Assembly: GCA_022376515.1 (NCBI GenBank) | Contig: WTXI01000053.1 | Coordinates: forward strand, 62,001 to 126,000 | Direction: 5' to 3' | Origin: Lactifluus volemus | Taxonomy: Eukaryota > Basidiomycota > Agaricomycetes > Russulales > Russulaceae | DNA length: 64,000 bases | Part shown: positions 50,584 to 62,034 of the stretch, in pieces | How the letters are laid out: each line of letters begins with the position of its first letter | Position numbering within the stretch: the first letter of the stretch is position 1 | Position numbers and translations under genes: made by a program | Notes under the pieces: model-generated | What the model saw: the letters and a program-made list of their open reading frames with translations, nothing else | What the model was told of the DNA's origin: nothing | Databases searched by the model: none

Positions 50584-51336
50584 ATCAAATACTCCCGGTT
50601 TTGTAACGGAGAAAACAGAACGGGATAGGTCCAACGATGAGCGGGGAGCAAAACCGATAAACGGCAACTCACCCGGACCGGTTATCCGGAGTGAGAAAAA
50701 TACGTAACTACTGTAACGACTCTGCGCATGTCTCACAATCCCAAATAGATTAGTAGGCTTAATACATTAAGCCTGGAAGTTAATGGAGAAGTCTTTCGCG
50801 TGCACATGGATACGCCGCAGATGCCTCACCTCTCGTGCTGATAGTGCGCAGTGTGCTGGTCTTGTTATCCTCCTACTACTACTAGAGGATCCGATCATCA
50901 CACTCGTTTATTTTTCCTTCGTTGCTGTATTTTTTTAAGAAGGCATCTCTAGACTCGCACTTCATGGAAGTCACGGTGGAGGCCTGTCCCTCTGCACCTG
51001 GGTTGAGAACGACGAAGTGCCACATCATATCCGCGGAGATTGACGCCACAAATAATGACCATACGCATCGATGGCTAGAACAGCAGCTAGATGCCACGAA
51101 TAGGCTCTCATTTTTCTTTCGCACGAGCAATAGTCGGTACAGCACTTATTAAGACTTTAATATGATGATTCTTCTTTTTTGGCACTCAGCACCTCGCTGA
51201 GTCCCTGCTAGAGACGCACACCGCGATATCGCTATAAGTGGCATGATAGAAGTCCCAGGATATACAGTATGTATGTAGAACACATAGCAGGATAAAATAC
51301 AGCCTGTACCTGAATTTCGAGTCGTTAAAGATTTCA
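50584..51336. other. Intergenic, La gene to reductase gene
   Basis: Holds the La promoter and the 3' flank of the reductase gene. Short ORFs only; no gene seen. Confidence 0.5.
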
Positions 51337-53414
51337 TTACAAGGAAAAGACCTCTGTGTGGAGTGCAATCCCACCGACACGCTTGGCATGCATGGGCGCC
51401 AGTCTTGCCACAGCATTGCCGCTTCGCGGGTCAGACTGTCTGGCCCGCTAGCACACATTCCCACACCACCCTGGCCAACACATGTTTATCCATCTCCCCG
51501 CTCTCGTCATCCACGTCATTCACTTCCGGGGTGGAGAAAGCATGCGCGCGAGGAGGTGGTGGACATCCGGTCGTGTGTCCGTGACGACTCGGATTGATTC
51601 CGGGATCGGCGGAACAGTCCGGGGTGACACAAACAACTCAGAAAGATGGTGATGTTAAGGTCAAGCGATGAGCCCGCTGCCATTTCCGCAATGTCCAGCA
51701 GCATGGACTTGAACCACTGGACGTAACCTTGAAATGTGATACTATTGAGTAGCGTATACGAGAGGAGAAGGGAAACAGCTCACCGACGGAGCGGACGATC
51801 CAGACAAACTCGACGCGTAGTGTACGCTCATTACGAGCGCGCTCCTGACGTACAATCCTCCCGACGAGGTCATCTAGCAGCCCAAGTGTGAAGGTCACAC
51901 CCGCCCGCCGGCAACGAGAAGTACGTCCTCGTAGTCACCCAGATCCAAACTGCACCCTCCGTACGGGCCGTCAATCATCACGTGAACAGGTACCTGAAGG
52001 ATATCCGCTTTTTCGCTATTCCCGGTAGCGATACGTTCTTGTTCACTAGACGCGTATCTGCTTAACGCTCGAGTCCAATCGCCTGATACGCGGGCGCCGA
52101 GTATAATGGAACGACTAGCGACGCAGGAAATAGAAGCTGGCGCATTAGCGATAGTAAGCGGGTGCGACTCGAACACGCGTCCCTCAAAGAAGACACGAAG
52201 CCGGACATGTTGACCTGCCTCCCAGCCGTCATCACAGTCGCCTATATGAATCTAGGTATCTATCATCGATAAGGTCCTCGAAAAAGGAATATGGGGGCAT
52301 ACAATTGTCATATCCTTCATGGGAGTCAAGAAGGCATCCTTGACCCGATAGCGGAACAGCCGCAGGACTAGATCAAGGCCATAAAATCCTAGTGGCGGAA
52401 AGATCCATGGTCGGCGAATGGGGTATGGTAACATATCGTTACGAAGAAAGAAACGTAGGTCAGGACACTAAGCCCACATTATCGTTAACGTCACGACATT
52501 GTGAATAAAACCACTCACTGCACATAAAAGAAGACCTGGCGGAAGTAGACGCGAACAGGTTTGAGTGAGGAGAGTACAATTATACAGAGCAGTGTGAATG
52601 CCGCAACACCCGACGTTTCCTTTTGCGGACCCAGGATAGGCAGGCCGTATTGGATATGGTTACGAATCCATAGGCAACCATGGATGACTGCACCGAGAAA
52701 TATGCCACGACCAGACCAGCGATGTAAGTAGTTGAGCTTTTCGTAGCCATTTCCTGGTCCTAAAGAAATGAAAGTAGCGAGTTCTTCGTCGCAAAAAGAA
52801 AGACGATAGGGAGCTGAGCGAGCGCCAAGAAGCCTGTATAGAAGTGTGAGCATATACTAGGAATGTGATGACCTGTGAACTCGCCTGCGCGGTTGGGGTT
52901 GTCTGTGAGAGGTGCATGCGTCACGTGCAGATAACGAGACGATAAAATACAGAACCACGACAATAACTGGCCACTAGTCAGCGATATCGATGAAAAAGCA
53001 TTCAAGTTCCGATTATGTACTCTGTCCAAGATTAAGTCCGACGCCGAGAGGCGACCGTAGCAATAAGGAGGTAAGGAAATCCAGCTTCCTGCTGTATTCT
53101 TGGCTGGAACCACCTCCTCAAATGGGTGGTGGATGCGGAAACATAGCTGTGCCCCTCCCATACACCAAAAAGACTGGTGATACCCGTCCCGCGCGCCATG
53201 CCCGAAAGATGGTGGGTAGGGAGAGCACCAAAGCGAGGCCCAAGCAGCCCGCCCAGATTTCTGTGAACCGAAGCTGCCACTTGGGGTCCTCTACATAGGA
53301 GCTGTGTAGAGGATCTTAGTTTGCGCTGCCCAGATAAAAAAAGTAGCCTACGCACTCATAAATTTGAAACTGCGAAGGAATCGTTGGGGGTGTACCAAAA
53401 CCTGAGTTAGACAT
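51337..53414 (-). CDS. Ferric/cupric reductase (FRE family), frame broken repeatedly
   Basis: The start ATG is at 53414 (MSNSGFGTPPTIPSQFQIY), exon 1 is 53414-53356, and exon 2 begins at 53301 (YVEDPKWQLRFTEIW). Family landmarks follow in order. These are TM segments; DNPNRAG/FLALAQLPIVFLFATK; GYEKLNYLHRWSGRG with haem-ligand His spacing to VIHGCLW; a second His block CYHTPF then PWIFPPLGFYGLDL; FAD-binding HVRLRV...HPLTIANAP; NADPH-binding LLVAGG..GVTFTLG; CASGPDSLTREA; and the C-terminal VGGIALHTEVFSL, with the stop at 51339-51337. The enzyme would reduce Fe(III)/Cu(II) at the plasma membrane with NADPH, FAD and haem. At least seven frame changes each need one extra base, mostly in a short homopolymer, so the gene is either mis-assembled or a young pseudogene. 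Some introns remain unresolved. It sits next to a copper transporter gene. Confidence 0.82.
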
Positions 53415-54226
53415 CGAGAAGATACTTCAAGCCCTTCAGAGCTTCAACGTTTCGTTTCAACTTGCACAGCAGCGTTGCTTCTGGCCGGGGTCACCGAAGG
53501 AGAAAGCGTAACCGTATTTGTTTGGAACAAATATATGTGAAAAAACTTTTTCACTACTCTCGCACGATCAAATTCAGTGCATTACATCAGTCCGTATGAG
53601 ACAGTAATATGAAAGCGAAGTAAGATAGGACCAAGACAGACAGAGAAAAGATAGAACAGAGGAGTCCGTTCACTTGCACAGAGAGCAAGGATGGTATCCT
53701 TGCTCCGAGGCTTGGCCAAAGAGGCGCCGCAGCAGAACTTTGGGGCTCTTGTTCTTGGGACATTTATTGTTACCCGAGCGTGAAGGACAATGCTGAAACG
53801 GGGGCAGGGGTCTACGAATTCACTACATCAGGGGGAGCCGCAATTTCAAAGGAACAGGACACACGCCTTGTGAACGTGTACGTGCACGCAGAATTGTGGG
53901 GACGGGGGAGGTGGAGGTGGAGGCGGAGGCGGAGGCGGAGAGACAGGATACATAAAGGCGACAGCCGGAAACACAATTGGTGTGTAGGTATAATTGGCGT
54001 AGATCGGCATGGGTACCACTGACAGAAACATAATGTTTGGGATGATAGTGGATGTAGTTGATGCTGATGTGAGATGTAGACATACAGGCTCAACGGGTAG
54101 ACCTTATATACTTGTGGAATAGTGATAATATGGCACCACGGAGGCCTCCGCAGTGCACGAGACGCCTCCATGTCCTGTGGCTTCCCCTTGTACATACGTG
54201 GAAGAACCCGAACCCGCTGGCCCCTC
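53415..54226. other. Intergenic, reductase promoter and CTR 3' flank
   Basis: The 3' flank of the copper transporter gene and the promoter of the reductase lie here. It includes a G-rich hexanucleotide repeat at 53907-53942. ORFs across that repeat are artefacts of it. Confidence 0.5.
53907..53942 (+). repeat. (GGAGGT/GGAGGC)n repeat
   Basis: About six tandem hexamers, GGAGGT changing to GGAGGC. G-runs on one strand could form a quadruplex. It lies about 500 bp upstream of the reductase start. Confidence 0.85.
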
Positions 54227-54932
54227 TCATTCAATGTGGATGGGGCTGTATCTCCCAAAAAGGGCCTCTCCCACTCCGAGGCCAATGACAACCGCGATGA
54301 TGAATCCGATCTGAAACGTCCTAGGTAGTCAAAGAAAGCGGGTCAGTTGGTTGACATTGGAATTGATGCGAGGGACAACTCACATAACTGTAAGCATGAA
54401 AAGGATGTTGATGCTGGCGAGGACAGCCTGTATAATACCACGCGGGACGTCGTATGTAAGAACAAAGGGAGGTGTTGAACCTCTTGCTGAGTCACGACGG
54501 GGCTGTGCGGCCTGAGAAGACGAATTTTTACACTCTCCGGGAGACGACGCCACAAACGAGGTATTGAGATTGTTTGCAAGGGAAATCTGGGCACTGCATA
54601 ACCTGTGCATGAGCGGAGCATGAGAGACAAATTCGAAGGCCCAACCGTGTGTTCCAGTGCGCCTCCATGACCCCCCGCATCATGGCCAACCACCGCTCCG
54701 CGATGGCAAGAATGAAAAGGCCGATACAGGTCCCAACCATCGCACCCGTAGATCTGGGTGCCCAACCGAGAAACCAGAGGTTATCACCTATGGTAAAATG
54801 GAGATAAGCTATCATATTGCCCATATTCATGGCCATTCCCTGGTCCATGCTCATGACCATGCCATTTCCGTGGGCGAGGGCGCTGGAAACCAAAAATGTG
54901 AGGAGTAAAGATAATTGTGCGACGAGATGCAT
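54227..54932 (-). CDS. Ctr-type copper transporter, 199 aa
   Basis: Three exons: 54932-54646, 54602-54384, 54320-54227 (600 nt, in frame). I chose the ATG at 54932 because the frame extends upstream only without an ATG. The N-terminus is signal-like, then methionine-rich (MVMSMDQGMAMNMGNM), a copper-binding ectodomain. TM1 follows (STGAMVGTCIGLFILAIAER). After a cytosolic loop, TM2 carries the MxxxM copper-relay motif (FMLTVMTF) and TM3 the GxxxG packing motif (GLGVGEALFG). By family knowledge it forms a trimer importing Cu(I) across the plasma membrane. The reductase next to it would supply reduced copper, and both are on the minus strand. A perfect palindrome lies 66 bp upstream of the start. 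Confidence 0.92.
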
Positions 54933-54997
54933 GGGTTGGTTACTGTTAGGATCGGATAATGATGGATCGTGTGAACTCACTCCAGAGTATGTGTAAC

Positions 54998-55019
54998 TAA
55001 GTACAAATATTTGTACTTA
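54998..55019. promoter_or_regulatory. 22-bp perfect palindrome upstream of CTR
   Basis: TAAGTACAAAT followed by its exact reverse complement, starting 66 bp before the copper transporter ATG. The position suits an operator for a dimeric factor or a 5' UTR hairpin. A Mac1-like TTTGCTCA core also occurs at about 55475, which by chance alone is not surprising. Confidence 0.5.
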
Positions 55020-57614
55020 TTTACATGAACCGGGAGTTATCCGACCCATTAGACAAAGCGACTGAGAAGGAGAGCAGGTTCCAGCTTCTTGAGGACTACG
55101 CTCTCGCGTTCCCCCGCTCGATCCATCATCGTTAAGGAATACTCATCGTTAGTTGAGGAGCAAGAGCGCCGTCACCACAAGTGAAGCTGGCTACGCGGGA
55201 GAAGGCCTGGTTTACGTTGATGAGGCATTGACTGCCCGGGGAACAATAGCAGACTGGACCACAACATAGAAGAACCAAATAAGATAATTATCTCGTAATG
55301 ATCAGCGGTCAGGGATGGGGTAAGAGGAGAGGACGCCAGTTAGTGATGATGGTAGGATGGCTAGTGGTGGTGGTTGCGCCATTTTTGCCCAAACGTGAGG
55401 CACTTCTGTCATTGGTCCGGTCATGTGAAGCTTGATTCCCACGCTCGAGCAAAGTAATAAGTGTGTACACTCCCTTTGCTCATGCTATATGTATGCTTTC
55501 CTGCACAGCTATTTCAACGCATGATAAATCTGTACAAATCAACGAAACACTTACACTCAAAGGACAAAGGTTTTGCGTGCGTGAAAAAGCTTTTCCGCGG
55601 AATAAAACGTGATCGTGGGTACTTATCACATCATTTTGCACTTGCTCCGGGGCTCCGCCCCGTTGGTCCAAAATGAGCTACAGTGGCCCATAGTTCATCG
55701 GAGCTCCTCCAGCAAATTTTCTGTCCTTGAACCGGATTCCTGAGCGCGAGAACTGAATGTACTGGACGAACATCGAACTTGTCTTGTTGGTATCACTACT
55801 CAAGTTTCTTTCATTTTCACTTCTCTGATTTGACAAGATCGTGGCAATATCTTGACCAGAGGCAAGCAGTTCTTGTGTGACTGGAAAAAGCTGACTGACT
55901 TGATACACGAATCTGCGGTCTATAATCAAAGAAACGTTGTACTGGTCATAATCGATTCTCGGCTTTCAAACAGAAGACAGATTCATGACAGACATTGGCA
56001 ATGCCCTCAATGCCTTACCTTCCCTCCGCTTCACTCCGAGCATCCAATGACACGTTCATAATACTCTATGCTCTACAAGCTAACGCTCGTTCTTTACTGT
56101 GTGGTCTCTATCCTACCTACTGGCACGGCCAGCGAAGGCCGTGCTGGGAGGTGCTTCTGAAGTTTTTGTACCAGTGATAGTTTGACACCACCTTTACCCC
56201 ACAGGATATACGGGATGGCTGGGCGGCCACCGCCACGGGCCGCACCATGGAAATAGAATCAAAGCACGTCATTTGGGGATCGCAACTTGTCCTCCTACCC
56301 CGTCCCTACCTCATCTCGGTTCGGCGGCGGACGTGAAACCCGAGCTTGAACCCGAGTGTTTATGACACAGGTGGTCCCACGACATGGGAGTAAACTGCGT
56401 CTAATCCTGTCTGATTTCAAATCGCCAAACAGCTTTCAGTACCCATGTAGTTGCCATGTTCGTCGAACCGGCGCTCAGCTGCGTCTAACGTGCGAAGAGA
56501 AGGGGGCCAATGAAAGGAAGGAATGTAAGCCATTCATAACTATCCTTGCGTGTTAGGTTCATGACGCATCACAACCACGATGAACTCCCAGAAAATGCTC
56601 TTTTCAGCCCGGCATCTACCGCTCTGGGCTCGACGAACATCATCACCAGGGACGTGTCAGGGATTTGATGTATTAATTGGACAGCAACAATCTATCTCCA
56701 TGCGGCGTGGGTATCTCCCTACTGTATGGATTACTAACCCTCCCCCCCTACCGGACCACCCCCCTTCCGGACCAACGCAATGTCACACGCCAATCTAATC
56801 AGCTGTTACAAGCGCTAAGCATACCATTTCGTTGTAAACTCCGACACAGGCAGGCATGACAAACACGCTGTTTTTTATTTTGCCACACACTATGATTTCT
56901 ACCAAAAACATTTATGCAATATGATAACACATGGTACTGGATACTGTAGGCGAAATTTGTGGTCATTGAGCAAGAAATGGGCGAGAAATTCGGTAGGGGG
57001 GGAGGGTTGGTAGTAGCCATCTTAAGCTATCTTTTGGCTGGGCGGCTACAGTACTGTATGATAGGTCGTGTGCCTGTCAATCTTTGATTTAATCGTTTAA
57101 TGAGCGGGCAGCCACAAACGAGGGGATCAGTTAACTCTTACTCCTTTAGTTCTCATGTCTGGATGATACGTTCCAATACTGAGTCATTCTTTGTTTCGAG
57201 TTCGTCTCTCGTATACGAACTTGAAGGATGCTCAGACACTCGCGTTGAATATCTGACAGGATTTTCTCTGGACATTTTGCCTTCAATCTGATCATCCTTA
57301 TCTCACTTTACTTTGACGCTAACTTCCACATCAATTACAATACGATAGCAAGTACGGCACACACTCCGGTGTGCACGCGTGCCTGATACGGTGACACCTG
57401 ATCCGTACCTTTGATGTGATGGCTGCTGGCTTTTTATATTCATAGTTTAATACCTTAGATCCCTCAGTTCTGTCCACAGGTATATGAGCCCTATTGGGAT
57501 TGTCTTTGACAGGACATCCTCGTGCATGCCCTGTAACCAAACTCGTGCGACCTCCCAGGTAGACCCATTTTTTAACCCACCAACCCTTGCGCTGTTCGCC
57601 CTCTCCGCCATAAG
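55020..57614. other. 2.6-kb stretch without a recognised gene
   Basis: Only short frames, none recognisable. From about 57040 the sequence begins to match the region upstream of the second DUF6534 gene (tactgtatgatag block), so it belongs to the first unit of that tandem repeat. A GC hairpin (ggggctccgcccc) is at about 55646. Confidence 0.5.
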
Positions 57615-59208
57615 ATGCCAGACTTGCCTCCGATTCCGCCAAACATCACTCATTTGTAAGTGTCATTTTGTCCAAGGACCATTCTTAGATGGCAACCGAC
57701 TTACGTTCTGCATAGAGCTGGCCCTCTTGTACGTGTGGTATCTTGACCTTATTGGAAACACGCCCATGCTTTCTCTCTCCAGCTTTTCGGAAATCTTTGG
57801 AACTGGACCCTGTACGGCGTTCTGATAGTCCAAGTCTGTGAGTGTCACCTTGTCTCTCGCGATAATTGTCAGCTTGTTTATAAGGCCCTAAAGACGTGTA
57901 TAGCTACAATTTCTCAGATGACAGGAAGCTTCTCAAGCTATTCGGTACGCAAATCGTACCTCTCGCCCTCAGGCTCTGACAATTCCACTATAGTATACGC
58001 TATCTTTTTCTTCGAGACATTGCAAACATCACTCAGTGGCGCAGGCCTTTTTTACTGGTTTGCCAGTGGATACGGTGATATGAATCACCTGGCTAATCCT
58101 TATTTGGGGTCCTTTGACGTCCTCATGATCGGACCTTTGGTATCACTGAGCGTCCAATTCTTTTTTGTTTACCGTATTTGGATACTTGGCTCGAAAACGT
58201 CCTGGTTCCTATGCCTAATCATCTGTCTGGTGGGTTGTTGTGGCCGATGTGCGGCGTTGACTTATTTCTTGTCACCTGCAGTGCTCCGTCGTTGATACAA
58301 CAGCCGCGTTTACCGGTGGCATATATGTATGTCGCATCAGTTTCATGTTGCCTTCATCCTTACTAACTGTAGTAGACGCATGTCCATGGCAAGTTCGCTA
58401 ATGGCGGCACACTTAAGGCCCTTGCGATAGTAAGGCATCTGCTTATCAATTCCCTGTTTTCGAGTAGTATTGATGATGTCACTCAGATATGGCTCCTCGG
58501 AAGTACGTTAGCGGACATCCTGATCGCTGCCGCGATGCTTTATCACGTAAACATGCAGTATTCTCCTTCAGAGCAAAACTAACTTCTCTCCCTTCCCGCA
58601 GCTGTTCAGGATAAATAGGAACGCAAGTGACTTTTTCAATGACCACAAACTGCTGAGGATCGTTAGACTGGTCATCGAGACCAACGTGATGACATGCATG
58701 TATTTTCTTGTTGCATGCATGCCGACTCGTCGTTTGACACACATTCAGCATCCGTCAGTATTATTTCACTTTTATTGGTCTTGATATTTCCCGTGGGTGT
58801 TTTTCGAGTACTACTACCGGTTTCTGATCTAATCACGCGACGACATAGCACGAGATCTATTATACATGCCCGTGAGACTGCCTCTTTCCTGACAATCCAT
58901 CATCTAACGACATATGTCCCAAGAACGACCTTTTTCGCAAAACTGTAAGATTACCATTTCTTGTACACTACACTCATATATGCATGGATGATTTCGGCAG
59001 ATACTCTAACACACTTCTCGTCTCGCTCAACAATCGCATTTCACTCCGCGAAAGTACCAACGAAGTGAAAATCAGTACTCACGCTATGATCCCCCTTCAT
59101 ACCTTCCAACCTGGGGACTGCACTGGCGGCCGCAAGACTGAGGCCATTATTTGCAATAAGACCGTCGTTTGCCAGAGTGAGTCGTGTGGCCTTTCCCTCC
59201 ACGCATAA
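57615..59208 (+). CDS. DUF6534-type multi-pass membrane protein A, 314 aa
   Basis: Thirteen exons close in frame (945 nt): 57615-57655, 57716-57728, 57783-57837, 57894-57944, 57994-58229, 58282-58326, 58376-58429, 58487-58546, 58602-58695, 58749-58792, 58849-58871, 58924-58944, 59001-59208. Start is MPDLPPIPPNITHLAGPLLF. Family landmarks are NWTLYGVLIVQVYVYSYNF, YAIFFFETLQTSL, QFFFVYRIWIL, ADILIAAAMLYH, RLVIETNVMT and the hallmark YSNTLLVSLNNRISLRE. Six to seven hydrophobic segments are visible. These proteins are abundant in agaricomycetes; location in a membrane is clear, function unknown. One intron uses a GC donor (gcatgt). Tandem paralogue of gene B; no frame breaks. Confidence 0.85.
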
Positions 59209-60066
59209 TGACACCCAATTTGCAAATATAGCCGAGTTCGATGGGGTTCTGTTTAACTTGTATGCGTTACGAGCTGTTATAATCGGTACTGTACGGTAGA
59301 CACTGCGATGTGTCGTGGGTTGTGCCAGGTAAATTAAGCCACGGAGATCACAATCAATCATGATGATAAGGGCTTCAAAGCACGCGATTTAGGATGGGTA
59401 CGACGCGGCGGAACGACCAGGACTTCCCGATGCCGCATGCCTCATGAGTCGATTCTACGACGCACAATCTAGGAAGTGGCCTCATTTTAAATGTCCAACT
59501 AGACATCTAACTGCCCCCTACATAGTAGTGTATGTCATTTGTCGAACGGCTCGAACCCGAAATGATCGGCGTTGGCGCTAGGTACCAGGCCATTTCTGAT
59601 CATCAGGTCGGTGAGCTTCGGCATCACTGGCACAATCAAGGGGACCACTCTGGTCTGTCAGAAGGCCGAGAACAGAATTGCTCGAGCAGGTCGTGACTGT
59701 ACATTCAGAAAGGAAGTGGGAACCGTGAGGCCCGTCAGCATAACACAACTTGAATGTCTTCTCTCGATGACCGTTTGCCACGGAATGTGCCTAGTTTATA
59801 TTCATGTGGCGTGATTCTTTCCCACGGTGTCAGCCACTACTGTATGATAGCCGGCCTTAGATTTGTGCATACAGTAGGTGGCGATGCTCTAACAGTTCTT
59901 GATTTTGGTTGTCTGATGACCGGGCCCACATAAAGGGTGGCAGTTGCTGGGAAGATACGTTACAAGGCTGAGTCATATTTGTTTTCCATCTCTAATATAT
60001 GTCGTCGTCGATCTATTTTTTTAAACCCGCTGACTTGTACGCCGCGTTCGCTCTCTCTGCCATAAT
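59209..60066. other. Spacer between DUF6534 genes A and B
   Basis: The part from about 59570 to 59900 recurs at about 63655-63960. It contains the promoter of gene B and no gene. Confidence 0.55.
59570..59900 (+). repeat. Upstream block of DUF6534 unit B, repeated at 63.66 kb
   Basis: Blocks such as cagaaaggaagtggg and tccatacagt.ggtggcg occur here and at 63655-63960 in the same order. It marks the start of a duplicated unit. Alignment was by eye and is interrupted by indels. Confidence 0.6.
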
Positions 60067-61704
60067 ATGTCAGCTTTGCCTCCGATTCCGCCAAACATTA
60101 CTCATATGTAAGTGTCACCTCGTCCAAGACATGTTCTTAGGTGGCCACGGACTTACTTTTTGCTTAGAGCTGCTCCTCTTGTACGTGTGTGTCTTGACCT
60201 TTTGGCAGGCACACCCATGCTTTCTCTCTCCTTCAGCTTTTCGGAAACCTTTGGAACTGGACCTTGTACGGCGCTCTGGTCGTTCAGCTCTGTGTGTGAA
60301 CATTTGTCTTTCACAATAGTTGTCAACCTATTTATCAGACCGTAGACGTGTATAGCTACAATTTCTCAGATGATAAGAAGCTTCTCAAGCTACTTGGTAT
60401 GCAAAATCGTTCTTTAACCCCTTACGCTCTGACAGTTCCACTATAGTATATGCTATATTTTTCCTTGAAACACTGCAAACATCGCTCAGTGGCGCAGACC
60501 TCTATTACTGGTTTGTCAGTGGCTATGGTGATATCAGACACCTCGTCACCCCTTATGCAACTTCCTTCGACGTTCTCATGATTGAAGCTGTGGTGTCATT
60601 GAGCGTCCAATTCTTTTTCGTTTACCGCATTTGGATACTTGGCGGGAAAAAGTCCTGGTGGTTATGCTTCATTATCTGTCTGGTGGGTTGATCGCGGCGG
60701 CCAATATGCAGAAATTTGAAATATTATTCGTTATCTGTAGTGCTCTACCATTGACGCAGCGGCTGCGTTCACTGGTGGGATTTATGTGAGCCTCATTACT
60801 TTCATGTTGCCTTCATTCTTACTCATTGTAGTAGACCCATGTCCACAGTAGGTTCGCCAGTGGTGGCACATTAAAGGCCCTTGCGATCGTAAGCCATCCA
60901 TCATGCTAATTACCCAACTCTTCAACTACTGATGATGTCTCTCAGGTCTGGCTCCTTGGAAGTACGATAGCGGATATCCTTATTGCTGCCATGATGCTTT
61001 ATTATTACGTAAATATGTGGTGTTTTCCTTCAGAGTGAATCGTTCATACTGAGCAGATTCCCTTCCCACAGCTAGCTAGGATGCATAGGGGCATGGGTGG
61101 CTCTTTCAACGACCACATCCTGCTGAGGATTGTTAGACTGATCATCGAGACCAACGTCATGACAGGCATGTATCTTTTTGTTGCCTGCACACCGACCTGT
61201 CATTGACAAACTACATTCAGCATCTGTGGGTATTGTTTCACTTTTGTTGGTCTTGATATTTCCTGTGCGTGTTTTTTGAGTGTTGTCAGTTTCTGGTCTG
61301 ATCACAACTTAATACAGCGCGAGATATATTACACATGCCCGTGAGACACCGCTTCTTCTTCCTAATACCATCGCCTAACTTTCTACATCGCAAGAACATC
61401 CATTTTCGGGAAATTGTAAGATCTTTACCAATCCTTTATATGCCACCCCCTCATATGTGTGGATGATGATCTCGCCAGATACTCCAACACACTTCTCGTC
61501 TCGCTCAACAATCGCATATCACTCCGTGAAGCTACCGCTATCAATGAGGTGGAGGTGATATCTCTGCCAGTGGCCACGAAGCCCCTTCAAGTTGTTGCCT
61601 CTCGATCTGAGAGCAATATGGGCACCTCAATTGAAAGGTCGCCAATTGCATATAAAGCCGCCGCTCGTGAGTCGTGTAGCTTTTCCCTGCTGCGCGTTCA
61701 ATGA
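60067..61704 (+). CDS. DUF6534-type multi-pass membrane protein B, 321 aa
   Basis: Thirteen exons with the same junction pattern as gene A (966 nt, in frame): 60067-60107, 60168-60180, 60237-60291, 60346-60396, 60447-60682, 60741-60785, 60835-60888, 60946-61008, 61072-61165, 61221-61264, 61318-61340, 61395-61415, 61479-61704. Start is MSALPPIPPNITHIAAPLLF; hallmark YSNTLLVSLNNRISLREA. The same GC-AG intron is kept (donor gcatgt after ACAG). Similarity to A is high in the membrane core, while the C-terminal tails after LREA differ completely in sequence, suggesting divergence in the cytosolic tail. Function unknown; tandem duplicate. Confidence 0.85.
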
Positions 61705-61787
61705 CTGACACGACTGACACGAACCCGATTTGCAAATGTAGCATGAGTTGAATGCGGGTTTTTTTTAACTGATTGTATGCTCATGAA

Positions 61788-61809
61788 CAGTACATAGTAC
61801 TATGTACTG
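61788..61809. repeat. 22-bp perfect palindrome
   Basis: CAGTACATAGT followed by its exact reverse complement, 84 bp after the stop of DUF6534 gene B. It may be part of the 3' processing region or a cruciform-forming site. Confidence 0.9.
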
Positions 61810-62034
61810 GGATGTGTAGTAAAACGCAGTGACGGCGCATCAGGAAATGTCAGAATGGGTGGATTAAGCCACAGGGGCGAATTGCAGTACCATATAGGGA
61901 CTCGTGTAGAAGTATGTTAACATCATCGACCGAACCTGCCATGACGAAGCTGGACCCACGAGACTGAGACTCACATGTGGGGATTGTACATGATACCTCG
62001 TCGACTGAAAGCAGGTAGCACCGCCTGCTTGTGA

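Noticed and set aside
55470..55482. TTTGCTCA as a Mac1-type copper element
   Set aside because: One 8-mer about 540 bp from the CTR start is expected by chance, and the yeast factor may not act in basidiomycetes.
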